Origin: Candidatus Merdivicinus faecavium
Lineage (GTDB): Bacteria; Bacillota; Clostridia; Oscillospirales; Ruminococcaceae
Length of the DNA: 46,093 nt
NCBI GenBank assembly: GCA_018716285.1
Contig: DVKD01000011.1
Location: 1-46,093 of the forward strand
Direction: 5' to 3'
The stretch's first letter is position 1. Each line of letters opens with the position of its first letter. This document shows, in pieces, positions 32,636 to 40,621 of the stretch. Under the pieces are notes generated by a model, which searched no databases, was not told the DNA's origin, and saw only the letters and a program-made list of their open reading frames with translations. The position numbers and the translations under genes were made by a program.

Positions 32636-32664
32636 ATTATAAACGAAACCGCCCGGAATTTCAA
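32636..32664 (-). promoter_or_regulatory. Promoter of the decayed restriction gene
   Basis: Minus strand TTGAAA (32659-32664), 17 bases, TATAAT (32636-32641). It overlaps the terminator of the metal ATPase gene. Confidence 0.75.
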
Positions 32665-32680
32665 GGCGTCCCGGACGGTT
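32638..32680 (-). terminator. Terminator of the metal ATPase gene
   Basis: AACCGTCCGG pairs with CCGGGCGGTT (one mismatch) and is followed on the minus strand by TCGTTTAT. The T-run is imperfect. Confidence 0.6.
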
Positions 32681-32696
32681 GGAAGGGAAGTATGCT

Positions 32697-34595
32697 TCAG
32701 GCTGAAGGCTGCATGCGCTTCCTCCATTTCAGCAGCAGCGCGGAATTGATGATGACAAGCACGGAGCCCGCGTTGTGGACAAGGGCGCCGACGACAGGGC
32801 CGAGCAGCCCTGTCATTGCGAGGGCGATGGCGAGGAAGTTGAGGGCCATGGAAAAGGTGAGGTTCAGCTTGATGGTGGTCATCATCCGCCTGGAAAGGGC
32901 GAGCAGATGGGGCAGTTCCTTGATCTCATCGTCCACCAGGGCGATGTCCGCGGCCTCGACGGCGATATCGCTGCCGACGCCGCCCATCGCGATGCCGACA
33001 TCGGCCTTTTTGAGAGCGGGGGCGTCGTTGATGCCGTCGCCGATCATGCAGACGCTGGAGCCGCTTTTCTGATATGCGTCAATGCAGTTCAGCTTGTCCT
33101 CCGGCAGGCAGCCGGCATGTACTTCCCCGATCTGCAGCTGGCGCGCGATAGCGCCGGCCGCGCTGGGATTGTCCCCGGTCAGAAGCACCGGCCGGACGCC
33201 GAGACGGCTCAGCTGGGCGATCATCTGCCGGCTCTCCTCCCGCACCGTATCCGAGAGGACGAGATACCCTGCCAGGACGCCGTCTGCGGCGATGTAGATG
33301 ACGGTGCTCCCTTCGCTTAAGTATTGGTCCGTTTCCGCTTCCAGCGCGGGAGGCAGGGGGAACGCCTCCGTTTTGGAGAGCAGCTTCCGGTTCCCCGCCA
33401 GGATCTGTCTGCCTGCGACCACGGCGGAAACCCCTTCCCCGGGCAGCATCCGGAAGTTTTCGGCAGTAGGCAGCGGCTTTCCTCCTTCGGCCCGATAGGA
33501 GCGCACGACGGCCCTGCCCAGCGGGTGCTCGGAAAGCTGCTCGGCCGCAGCGGCGAGGGTGAAAAGCTCCTCGCCGCTGTAACCGGATACGCTTTTGCAG
33601 GCGGTGACCTTCGGCGCGCCATAGGTGAGGGTCCCCGTCTTGTCGAAGGTGATCCGGGAGACCTTTGCAAGCCGCTCCAGCGCATCGCCCTCCCGCACGA
33701 GGAAGCCGTGCTTTGTCGCGTTGCCGATCGCCGCCATGATGGCGGTCGGGGTGGCGAGCACCAGCGCGCAGGGGCAGAATACGACCAGGATGGTGACGGC
33801 GCGGATGATCTCGCCGGTGATCAGCCAGGTGAGGGCGGCCGCCGAGAGGGCGATGACGACAATCCAGGTCGCCCATTTGTCGGCGAGGCCGACGATCTTC
33901 GCCTTGCCGGCGTCGGCCGACTGCACCAGCCGGATCATACGCTGGATGGAGCTGTCCTCGCCGACCTTTGCGGCCCGCATCTCAAATGCGCCGAACTGAT
34001 TGACCGTGCCGCTGGACACCTCGTCCCCAACGGTTTTGTCCACAGGCAGGGACTCTCCCGTCATGACCGCCTGGTTGATCGAGGTTTCGCCCTGCAGGAT
34101 GACCCCGTCCACCGGGACGGTCTCGCCGGGCAGGACGCGGATACGGTCCCCGACCTTCACCTGCTCGGCGGGCAGGATGGTTTCCGTCCCGCCCGTGAGC
34201 ACCCGCGCCGTCTGCGGGGTCAGGTGGACGAGCTTTTCGATGCCCGCCCTCGCCCTGGCTACGGTCAGATCTTCGAGCAGGGCGCCGAGCTGCATGATAA
34301 AGGCGACCTCGCCCGCGGCAAAGTCTTCCCCGATGCAGACGGAGGCGATCAGGGCGAGAGAGACGAGCAGGTCGGCTTTGATGTCAAAGGCAGTGACAAG
34401 ACCGATGATGGCTTCCATAATAATTGGAATGCCGCAGAGGACGATCGCCACCCACGCCGGATCAAAAGGCAGGGAGGGCCAGCCCAAAATGCTCACAATA
34501 AGCGAAACGCCGGATATGACAAGAAAGGCGATTTCCTTCTTTATGCCGCCCAGTTCAAGGAGCTGCTCCGCTTTTTCGACAATTTGTTTCATCAT
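32697..34595 (-). CDS. P1B-type heavy-metal-exporting ATPase
   Basis: Membrane ATPase that pumps metal ions out of the cytoplasm; 632 residues without an N-terminal HMA domain. The actuator loop has TGES (179-182), the metal-binding helix CPC (274-276, in VVFCPCALVLATP), the phosphorylation site DKTGTLT (318-324), the P1B-specific HP dipeptide at 357-358, and the hinge GDGINDAPAL. The last two helices (NFLAIALAMTGLL, ALVHNAGSVLVIINSALLL) are closer to the Zn/Cd/Co-type end than to CopA, yet the gene is controlled by a CsoR box, so Cu(I) is the likelier cargo from context. Two ATGs (34595, 34592) follow GGGAGG; either may start. Confidence 0.88.
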   Translation of the reverse strand: MMKQIVEKAEQLLELGGIKKEIAFLVISGVSLIVSILGWPSLPFDPAWVAIVLCGIPIIMEAIIGLVTAFDIKADLLVSLALIASVCIGEDFAAGEVAFIMQLGALLEDLTVARARAGIEKLVHLTPQTARVLTGGTETILPAEQVKVGDRIRVLPGETVPVDGVILQGETSINQAVMTGESLPVDKTVGDEVSSGTVNQFGAFEMRAAKVGEDSSIQRMIRLVQSADAGKAKIVGLADKWATWIVVIALSAAALTWLITGEIIRAVTILVVFCPCALVLATPTAIMAAIGNATKHGFLVREGDALERLAKVSRITFDKTGTLTYGAPKVTACKSVSGYSGEELFTLAAAAEQLSEHPLGRAVVRSYRAEGGKPLPTAENFRMLPGEGVSAVVAGRQILAGNRKLLSKTEAFPLPPALEAETDQYLSEGSTVIYIAADGVLAGYLVLSDTVREESRQMIAQLSRLGVRPVLLTGDNPSAAGAIARQLQIGEVHAGCLPEDKLNCIDAYQKSGSSVCMIGDGINDAPALKKADVGIAMGGVGSDIAVEAADIALVDDEIKELPHLLALSRRMMTTIKLNLTFSMALNFLAIALAMTGLLGPVVGALVHNAGSVLVIINSALLLKWRKRMQPSA

Positions 34596-34610
34596 AATGT
34601 CCTCCCATCA

Positions 34611-34626
34611 ATACCCATAGGGGTAT
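34611..34626. promoter_or_regulatory. CsoR operator
   Basis: ATACCCATAGGGGTAT, a 6-4-6 palindrome matching the known CsoR box (TACCC...GGGTA), lying just downstream of the -10 box of the ATPase promoter. Confidence 0.88.
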
Positions 34627-34632
34627 ATGTAT

Positions 34633-34662
34633 ATTATAGCGGGATGCCCCATCCTTTGTCAA
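34633..34662 (-). promoter_or_regulatory. Promoter of the metal ATPase gene
   Basis: Minus strand TTGACA (34657-34662), 18 bases, TATAAT (34633-34638); the CsoR operator covers the start region. Confidence 0.88.
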
Positions 34663-34675
34663 GAGGAGAAACAAA

Positions 34676-34700
34676 AAAAGCAGCCCTGAAGGCTGCTTTT
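34676..34700 (-). terminator. Terminator after csoR
   Basis: AGCAGCC/GGCTGCT stem with A-run and T-run on both sides (TTTTTTT on the minus strand). It isolates csoR from the ATPase gene, so the two are separate transcripts. Confidence 0.88.
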
Positions 34701-34705
34701 CGATG

Positions 34706-34981
34706 TCATTGCATATTTGCAAAGCGTTCGACCGCTTTGGTAAAGCTTTCAATGGTTTTATCCGCATCTCCATGTTCGATGCCGTCCCGGACACAGTGCT
34801 TGATATGGCCTTCCAGCACGACCTGCCCCACTTTGTGAAGGGCCGATTTTGCCGCATTGATCTGTGAAAGGACATCCTCGCACGGAACATCTTCGTCCAC
34901 CATTCTGTCAATTGCCTGTACCTGCCCGATGATTTTTTTGAGCCTGCGGTGCAGGTTTTCGGCGTCCATACACTGTTTCAT
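34706..34981 (-). CDS. csoR: CsoR-family copper-sensing repressor
   Basis: CsoR/RcnR-type repressor, 91 residues, an all-helical tetramer that releases DNA when Cu(I) binds. The first helix (LHRRLKKIIGQVQAIDRMVDE) is the DNA-contact region; the metal ligands are Cys34 (DVPCEDVL), His59 and Cys63 (EGHIKHC), the Cys-His-Cys set of copper-type members. The ATG at 34981 is chosen since GGGAGG lies 7 bases upstream; an ATG 6 bases earlier touches that site. The matching operator is at 34611-34626 before the ATPase gene, and a half-site-like AGGGTAT lies in its own promoter region. Confidence 0.92.
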   Translation of the reverse strand: MKQCMDAENLHRRLKKIIGQVQAIDRMVDEDVPCEDVLSQINAAKSALHKVGQVVLEGHIKHCVRDGIEHGDADKTIESFTKAVERFANMQ

Positions 34982-35013
34982 GCGCATACCTCCCGATTAT
35001 TCAGGGTATCTGT

Positions 35014-35042
35014 ATTATAGCAGAATCTTGCCGCCTTGTCAA
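35014..35042 (-). promoter_or_regulatory. Promoter of csoR
   Basis: Minus strand TTGACA (35037-35042), 17 bases, TATAAT (35014-35019). ATACCCTGAATA follows; it contains one half of a CsoR box, so weak autoregulation is possible. Confidence 0.88.
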
Positions 35043-35114
35043 TGCGGTGCGCATTCAGGAGCGCGAATGCGCACTTATCTCATTGGAAAACCAGCGCGAA
35101 TTTTGCGGAACCGC

Positions 35115-35143
35115 TTGACTTTTTTGGGCAAAACCACTATGCT
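35115..35143 (+). promoter_or_regulatory. Promoter of the apbE-rnf operon
   Basis: TTGACT (35115-35120), 17 bases, TATGCT (35138-35143). This is the only clear promoter before the run of nine closely packed rightward genes ending at 42024. Confidence 0.75.
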
Positions 35144-35185
35144 AATAATATGAGTGCGTCTATGCACGGAAGCGATTGTGATGCG

Positions 35186-36190
35186 ATGAATTGGGAGGGG
35201 TTGGCAATCAAACAGCTTCGGATCGGGTTGCTGATTGTCCTGCTGGCTGCGGCCGGCGTCCTGCTCTGGATTGCGGCCGGGCGGCGCGAAAGCGCGCGGG
35301 AAGCCGCGTCGAGCGCGGTAAGTCAGCAGATTGTTTATACAGGCGAGTGTACCGTGATGGGGGAGCTGGCCGAGCAGAAGGCTGCAGGGCCGGGCGCCGA
35401 GGAGGCCATCCAGGCGGCGGCTGCGGCCCTGCAGGAAATCGAACGGTCCTGGTCGCCGGACCGGCCGGATTCGGCGGCGAGCCGGATCGCGGCGGACGCG
35501 GGGATTCGGGCGACGGTGCTTGATGAAGAGGAGTACGCGCTGCTCGAGCGGGGAATCGCGCTCTCGGCGGAATCGGGCGGCCTTTTTGACGTGACGGCCG
35601 CGCCGGTGGCGGCGCTTTGGGCGGACGGGGAGCCGTCCGCCGACCAGATCGGGAGCGCCTTGAGCCTGGTCGGGTACGGGCAGGCCCAGCTTGACCCCGA
35701 AGCGCGGAGCATTCTGCTGCCGCGTCCGGGCGCGGCGGTCGATCTCTCGGGCATTCTCTGGGGATATGCCGCCGGGAGGCTGCTGGAAATCTATGAGCAA
35801 GCAGATCTTCAGGGCGCGCGTGCATCCTTCGGCGGGGTGCAGATCCTCTACGGAGAACTGGAGGAGGGCGTGCCGCTGACGGCTGAGATCCGGGACGGCG
35901 AAGGGACGGCGCTGGGGACCATTACCGGCAGCCGGACCGTTGCGGTGACCCAGAACGGGCCGGTCCTCGACCCGGGGACAGGTATGCCGGCCGAGACGGA
36001 TCTCGTCTCGGTGACGGTCCTTGCGGAGGACCCGGTTTACGCAGACTATCTGGCTGACGTGATCTGCGCGGCCGGGACGGAAGGGCTGCCCGCCCATTTG
36101 ACCGAAGCATACGGGGTGGTCGCCGAGGATGAAGCGGGGACGCTGTATGTTTCAGACTCGCTCGACGGCGTGTTTACCCCGGCGGAATAG
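35186..36190 (+). CDS. apbE: ApbE-like membrane-anchored protein with altered active-site residues
   Basis: Relative of ApbE, the FAD:protein FMN transferase that attaches FMN to threonines of RnfD and RnfG outside the cytoplasm. It has 334 residues with an N-terminal anchor (IGLLIVLLAAAGVLLWIAA) and the family path: FDVTAAPVAALWADGEPS, VDLSGILWGYAAGRL, SRTVAVTQNGPVLDPGTGMP, SVTVLAEDPVYADYLADVI. Several usual active-site residues are changed: VDLGGIAKG reads VDLSGILWG (Lys lost), the His before IDPxTG is absent, and ADxLST reads ADYLAD (the metal-binding Thr lost). So catalysis is doubtful. The start is uncertain: ATG 35186 is taken, although GGGAGGGG lies just downstream. It heads the rnf operon. 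Confidence 0.65.
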   Translation: MNWEGLAIKQLRIGLLIVLLAAAGVLLWIAAGRRESAREAASSAVSQQIVYTGECTVMGELAEQKAAGPGAEEAIQAAAAALQEIERSWSPDRPDSAASRIAADAGIRATVLDEEEYALLERGIALSAESGGLFDVTAAPVAALWADGEPSADQIGSALSLVGYGQAQLDPEARSILLPRPGAAVDLSGILWGYAAGRLLEIYEQADLQGARASFGGVQILYGELEEGVPLTAEIRDGEGTALGTITGSRTVAVTQNGPVLDPGTGMPAETDLVSVTVLAEDPVYADYLADVICAAGTEGLPAHLTEAYGVVAEDEAGTLYVSDSLDGVFTPAE

Positions 36191-36206
36191 GCAAAGGAGC
36201 GTTTTA

Positions 36207-36587
36207 TTGAAGGATTGGATCAAAAAAAACCGGCGCGCGCTGCTCTGGTGGGGGGGACTTGCCCTCCTTCTGGCGGCCGCGGCGGTCTGGATTCTCGTCC
36301 GGCAGGCCGCCCCGCGGGGCAGCCGGGCAAAAATCGTCTGCGGGGATACGGCGGAATTCTACTCACTGGCGGAGGACGGCGTATTTGGGCTGGAGGCCGA
36401 CCCCTCCATCCGGTTTGAAATCAGGGACGGGGCGATCCGGTTCATCGAGTCGGACTGTCCGGACCATATCTGCGAGAACGCGGGATTTCTCTCCCGCCGC
36501 GGGGAGACGGCGGCCTGCCTTCCCCGCAGGACCGTTCTGACCGTCATCGGCGGGGAAGAAGGGGGGACCGACGCGGTTGCAGGCTGA
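36207..36587 (+). CDS. NusG domain II-containing protein
   Basis: A 126-residue protein with one N-terminal membrane helix (LLWWGGLALLLAAAAVWILV) and an outside NusG-II domain (AKIVCGDTAEFYSLAEDGVF ... FIESDCPDHICENAGFL ... ACLPRRTVLTVIGG). This family is a regular member of clostridial rnf operons, between apbE and the Gx transporter gene; the cysteine pair CPDHIC may be redox-active or bind metal. The function is unknown. TTG at 36207 is chosen because AAAGGAG lies 8 bases before it; the longer upstream frame overlaps the ApbE-like gene. Confidence 0.8.
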   Translation: MKDWIKKNRRALLWWGGLALLLAAAAVWILVRQAAPRGSRAKIVCGDTAEFYSLAEDGVFGLEADPSIRFEIRDGAIRFIESDCPDHICENAGFLSRRGETAACLPRRTVLTVIGGEEGGTDAVAG

Positions 36588-37131
36588 GAAGATCCGCCGC
36601 CTGGCGGCGATGGGGCTGCTGACGGCGCTGGCCGCGGCCCTCAATTTTGCGGAAAACCTGATCCCGGCGCTGCCGATGGCGCCGCCGGGGGTCAAGCTGG
36701 GACTTTCGAACATCGTAGTGGCCTACTGCCTGTTTTATCTGGGCGGGCGGGAGGCGCTTTGCATCGCTCTGCTCAAATCCGGCTTTGTCCTGCTCACGAG
36801 GGGGATGACGGCCGGCGCGATGAGCCTGGCGGGAGGGCTTCTTTCCCTGGCCGTTATGCTGGCCGCCAGGCGGCTGACAAAGCCGGGGAGGATGCGCTAT
36901 TTTTATGTCAGCGTGCCGGGGGCGGTGGCCCACAACCTGGGGCAGCTCGCGGTAGCGGCTGTCCTGCTCGGCAACGCGGCGGTTTTTTACAGCCTGCCGC
37001 TCCTGCTCATCGCCGGCGCGCTGATGGGCTGCGTGACGGCCGTCCTCCTGCGCGCGGTGCTGCCCGCTCTGGGCAGGGTCGCGGGGACGGTCGGGTACTC
37101 CGATGAACGACACTCCGGAAAGGATGATTGA
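36577..37131 (+). CDS. Gx-type transporter/HepS-I-like membrane protein
   Basis: Membrane protein of 184 residues with about five helices, of the family annotated as Gx transporter or heptaprenyl diphosphate synthase component I, an ECF S-component-like fold. RLAAMGLLTALAAALNFAENLIP and PPGVKLGLSNIVVAYCLFYLG are typical. It is a common neighbour of rnf genes; the cargo is not known (perhaps an isoprenoid or flavin precursor, speculative). TTG start at 36577 after AAGGGGGG, overlapping the previous gene by 11 bases. Confidence 0.75.
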   Translation: MQAEKIRRLAAMGLLTALAAALNFAENLIPALPMAPPGVKLGLSNIVVAYCLFYLGGREALCIALLKSGFVLLTRGMTAGAMSLAGGLLSLAVMLAARRLTKPGRMRYFYVSVPGAVAHNLGQLAVAAVLLGNAAVFYSLPLLLIAGALMGCVTAVLLRAVLPALGRVAGTVGYSDERHSGKDD

Positions 37132-37134
37132 TAC

Positions 37135-38418
37135 ATGCTCAAACTCAATGGACTGCGGCTCCTCCACCTCAAAAACGCCCAGGACGAGGCGACGGTCGAG
37201 ATGCCGGTCCCGAAAATCGTGCGGATCCCGATGGCGCAGCATATGGGCGCGCCCTGCACGCCTATTGTCAAGCCCGGGGACGAGGTGCTCGCGGGGCAGC
37301 GCATCGGCGAAAGCGGGCAGGCGTTCTCGGTGCCGATCCACAGCTCGGTCTCCGGCAGGGTCAAGGCGATCGAGGAGGCGGTCGGGTCAAACGGCGCGCT
37401 TGTCAAGCGGGTCGTCATCGAGACGGACGGGGAGCAGCGCTGGATCGAAGGCGCGCCCCGGACCGTCTCCACCCAGCAGGAGCTGGTCGAGGCGGCCAAG
37501 GACGCCGGCCTGGCGGGCCTGGGCGGCGCGGGCTTCCCGACCCACATGAAACTCGCCTATAAGGACATCGACCGGGTGGACGCGCTGGTCATCAACGCGG
37601 CCGAATGCGAGCCGTACATCACCTCGGACTACCGGGAGATGGTCGAAAACCCCGACGGAATCCTCTCCGGCATCCAGACGGTGATGCGCTGCCTCGGGAT
37701 TTCGCGCGCCTTCATCGGCATCGAGGACAACAAGCCCGCAGCCATCCGCCTTCTGAACGAGAAGGCGGCCGGGACCGGCATCCGGGTCGAGCCGCTTAAG
37801 AGCATCTACCCGCAGGGGGCCGAGAAGGTCATCATCTACAACACCGTCGGCCGGGTCATCGAGGAAGGGGAGATCCCCGCGGACAAGGGGGTGCTCGTCC
37901 TGAATGTCACCACCGTCGCGAGCCTCGACCGATTCCTGAAAACCGGGCTGCCGCTGACCCACAAGCGGGTGACGGTGGACGGCGGGCCGGTGGAGAAGCC
38001 GATGAACATCCGCGTCCCGGTCGGGACGATGGTCTCCGACCTGCTCGCCTTCGCAGGGGTCGACGCCGGGAAGGTCAAAAAGGCGCTGATGGGCGGCCCG
38101 ATGATGGGCGTTGCCCTCGACACCCTCGAGACCCCCATCGTCAAAAACAACAACGCCATCCTGCTCCTGGATGAAATCCAGGCGAAGCCCCCCAAAACCA
38201 CCGCCTGCATCCGCTGCGGGCGCTGCATCGACGTCTGCCCGATGAACCTGCGGCCGGCCGAGCTGGAGCGGGCTTATGACCGGAAGGATACGGAACGGCT
38301 CGCGGCGCTCAAGGTAAACCTCTGCATCAACTGCGGGAGCTGCACCTACGTCTGCCCGGCCAAGAGAAACCTCGCCCAGAAGCACCAGCTCGCCAAAGAG
38401 CTGCTCAGACGCAAGTAA
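37135..38418 (+). CDS. rnfC: Rnf complex subunit C
   Basis: RnfC, the NADH/FMN-binding subunit of the ferredoxin:NAD oxidoreductase that pumps Na+ or H+ at the membrane. 427 residues: barrel-like N-terminal segment, the NuoF-like LAGLGGAGFPTHMKL (126-140) and VINAAECEP with FMN/NADH contacts, and two [4Fe-4S] motifs at C358/361/364/368 (CIRCGRCIDVCP) and C397/400/403/407 (CINCGSCTYVCP). It starts 3 bases after the Gx gene. Confidence 0.95.
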   Translation: MLKLNGLRLLHLKNAQDEATVEMPVPKIVRIPMAQHMGAPCTPIVKPGDEVLAGQRIGESGQAFSVPIHSSVSGRVKAIEEAVGSNGALVKRVVIETDGEQRWIEGAPRTVSTQQELVEAAKDAGLAGLGGAGFPTHMKLAYKDIDRVDALVINAAECEPYITSDYREMVENPDGILSGIQTVMRCLGISRAFIGIEDNKPAAIRLLNEKAAGTGIRVEPLKSIYPQGAEKVIIYNTVGRVIEEGEIPADKGVLVLNVTTVASLDRFLKTGLPLTHKRVTVDGGPVEKPMNIRVPVGTMVSDLLAFAGVDAGKVKKALMGGPMMGVALDTLETPIVKNNNAILLLDEIQAKPPKTTACIRCGRCIDVCPMNLRPAELERAYDRKDTERLAALKVNLCINCGSCTYVCPAKRNLAQKHQLAKELLRRK

Positions 38419-38443
38419 CCGCGGACAAAGGAGAGAATGAGAG

Positions 38444-39385
38444 ATGAACCTACTGACAGTATCCCCCTCGCCCCATATCCGGAGCGAGCGCACCACCCAG
38501 AGCATCATGCTCGACGTCATCATCGCCCTCTGCCCCGCGTGGATCGCGTCGGTCATTATTTTCGGCTGGCGGGCGCTCCTCGTTTCGGTGGTCTGCATCG
38601 TGAGCTGCGTCGTGATCGAGTACCTCTGCCGGCTTGCGATGAAGCGGGAGCAGACCGTCGGCGACCTGAGCGCCGTCGTGACGGGGCTCCTGCTCGCCCT
38701 CAACCTGCCGGTGACCATCCCGCTGTGGGTGGCGGTTTTCGGCTGCTTTATCGCCATTGCGGTGACCAAGCAGCTCTTCGGCGGGATCGGGCAGAATTTC
38801 GCAAACCCCGCCATCACCGCCCGGGTCGTGCTGCTCGCCTCCTTCGGCGGGTACATGACCAATTTCACCGCCCCGTTTGATTACGGCGCCGACGCGGTTT
38901 CCACCTCCACTCCGCTCCAACAGCTCGCGAGCGACGGCGGCGAGCTGCCGAGCCTCCTCCAGATGTTTTTGGGGGTCAAGGCGGGGAGCATGGGCGAGGT
39001 GAGCGCCCTGGCGCTGCTCATCGGCGGCGTGTACTTAGTGGCGCGGCGGGTGATAAAGCCGATCACCCCCCTCGTCTTTATCGGGACGGTGTTCCTGCTT
39101 TTCGGCCTGGTGGGCATGAAGCCGCTTTACCAGATTCTGTCGGGCGGGCTGCTGCTCGGCGCGATCTTTATGGCGACCGACTACGCGACCACCCCCTCGA
39201 CCAACTGGGGCAAGGTGATCTTCGGGCTCGGCGCGGGGGTTTTGACCTTCCTCATCCGGGTGTACGGCAACTACCCGGAGGGCGTTTCCTTCGCGATCCT
39301 GCTGATGAACATCCTCACCCCGCAGATCGACAAGCTGGCGGTGCGCAAGCCGCTGGGCGGAAAGAAGGTGGCCAAGGATGCGTAA
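38444..39385 (+). CDS. rnfD: Rnf complex subunit D
   Basis: RnfD, a membrane subunit (313 residues, about nine helices) carrying covalent FMN. The attachment region is DYGADAVSTSTPLQQL with the acceptor Thr at about residue 156 before Pro-Leu. HIRSERTTQSIMLDVIIAL and NFANPAITARVVLL are family marks. AAAGGAG precedes the ATG. It overlaps rnfG by 8 bases. Confidence 0.95.
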   Translation: MNLLTVSPSPHIRSERTTQSIMLDVIIALCPAWIASVIIFGWRALLVSVVCIVSCVVIEYLCRLAMKREQTVGDLSAVVTGLLLALNLPVTIPLWVAVFGCFIAIAVTKQLFGGIGQNFANPAITARVVLLASFGGYMTNFTAPFDYGADAVSTSTPLQQLASDGGELPSLLQMFLGVKAGSMGEVSALALLIGGVYLVARRVIKPITPLVFIGTVFLLFGLVGMKPLYQILSGGLLLGAIFMATDYATTPSTNWGKVIFGLGAGVLTFLIRVYGNYPEGVSFAILLMNILTPQIDKLAVRKPLGGKKVAKDA

Positions 39386-39935
39386 GACCTGGGAACTCAT
39401 CCGGCCGACCTTTGTGCTGGTCGTCGTCTGCGCCGTCATCTCCGGGCTGCTGGCGCTGACCTACAACCTCGCGGGGGTCGCCGAGCTTGCGAACGCGGGC
39501 TATTCGGAGGAGCAGCTCGCCGAATACGCCGCCTCCGCCCTCCCGCAGGCGGACCGGCTCGAGCAGGTTGAAGCGGAGAGCGAAAACCCGGACCTGAAAT
39601 TCGTCTACAAGGCCGCCAACGGGGTCGGGATGGCCGTTGTGCTGAACGTCAAGGGGTATGATTCAACCCGGATGGTCATCATGTACGGCTTCGACCCGGA
39701 GGGCGTCATGCAGGGGCTCTCGGTCATTTCGGACAACGAGACGCCCGGCATCGGCAAGAAGGTTATTGCCGACACGGAGTATCTCGCGCAGTACGCGGGG
39801 CTTACGGAGGCGGACCTGAATTCCGCGGTCGACGCCGTCTCGGGCGCGACCAAGACGTCCGACGGCATCCGGACCGGCGCGCGGGCGGCTTTTGAAGTTT
39901 TTGCAGAACTGAGCGGGGAGGTATTGGGCTCATGA
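39378..39935 (+). CDS. rnfG: Rnf complex subunit G
   Basis: RnfG, 185 residues: one N-terminal membrane helix (TFVLVVVCAVISGLLALTYN) and an outside FMN-binding domain. The covalent FMN site is VDAVSGATKTSDG with the acceptor Thr at 158. DNETPGIGKKV is another family motif. Flavinylation needs an ApbE-type enzyme; the one at the head of this operon looks degenerate. Confidence 0.95.
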   Translation: MRKTWELIRPTFVLVVVCAVISGLLALTYNLAGVAELANAGYSEEQLAEYAASALPQADRLEQVEAESENPDLKFVYKAANGVGMAVVLNVKGYDSTRMVIMYGFDPEGVMQGLSVISDNETPGIGKKVIADTEYLAQYAGLTEADLNSAVDAVSGATKTSDGIRTGARAAFEVFAELSGEVLGS

Positions 39936-40621
39936 GCTGGAGCAAGGAATTTTTCAAGGGGATCATCAAGGAAAACCCCACCCTGGTGATGCTGCTGGGC
40001 ACCTGCCCGACCCTTGCCATGACGACCCAGGCGTCCAACGCGCTGGGCATGGGGATCGCGACCACCTTTGTGCTGCTCGGCTCCTGCGTGGTCATTTCGC
40101 TGCTCAAAAACGTCATCCCGTCCCAGGTGCGGCTGCCCTGCTACATCGTCATCATCGCGGGATTTGTGACGCTCGTGAGCTTCCTTTTGCAGGTGTATGT
40201 GCCGGAACTTTACAGCGTGCTGGGGGTATTCCTGTCCCTCATCACGGTCAACTGCATCATCCTGGGGCGCGCCGAGGCCTTTGCCAGCAAGAATTCGGTC
40301 GGCCGTTCGGCCGCCGACGCGCTGGGGATGGGAGTGGGCTTCACCCTCGCCCTGCTGCTGGTCGGGTCGGTCCGGGAGATCCTCGGGACGGGGAGCTGGT
40401 TCGGCATCGACCTCACCTTCGAAGTGCTCGAGCCGATCCCCCTGTTCGCGACGCCGGCGGGCGGATTCATGGTCTTCGGGTTGATGGTCGCGGTCGTCAA
40501 CCGGCTCAGCCACTACCAGATCTCCAAAAAGAAGATGGGCTGCGAGAGCTGCGCGGGCGGCTGTGCGGCCTGTGCGGGCGGCTGCGCTTCCGGCGCGGAA
40601 CAGAAGGAGGGAAATGACTGA
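39932..40621 (+). CDS. rnfE: Rnf complex subunit E with Cys-rich tail
   Basis: RnfE, a six-helix membrane subunit (229 residues). ENPTLVMLLGTCPTLAMTTQ and SVGRSAADALGMGVGFTLAL are typical, including the conserved Cys of TCP in helix 1 implicated in an intramembrane Fe-S site. The C-terminal tail is unusual: CESCAGGCAACAGGCASG adds six cysteines after the last helix. The gene overlaps rnfG by 4 bases and rnfA by 1. Confidence 0.93.
   Translation: MSWSKEFFKGIIKENPTLVMLLGTCPTLAMTTQASNALGMGIATTFVLLGSCVVISLLKNVIPSQVRLPCYIVIIAGFVTLVSFLLQVYVPELYSVLGVFLSLITVNCIILGRAEAFASKNSVGRSAADALGMGVGFTLALLLVGSVREILGTGSWFGIDLTFEVLEPIPLFATPAGGFMVFGLMVAVVNRLSHYQISKKKMGCESCAGGCAACAGGCASGAEQKEGND

Noticed and set aside
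33324-34838. 504-codon plus-strand frame opposite the metal ATPase
   Set aside because: Antisense of all ATPase motifs; no ribosome site or domain.
37387-38868. 493-codon minus-strand frame across rnfC/rnfD
   Set aside because: Shadow of well-identified Rnf genes.
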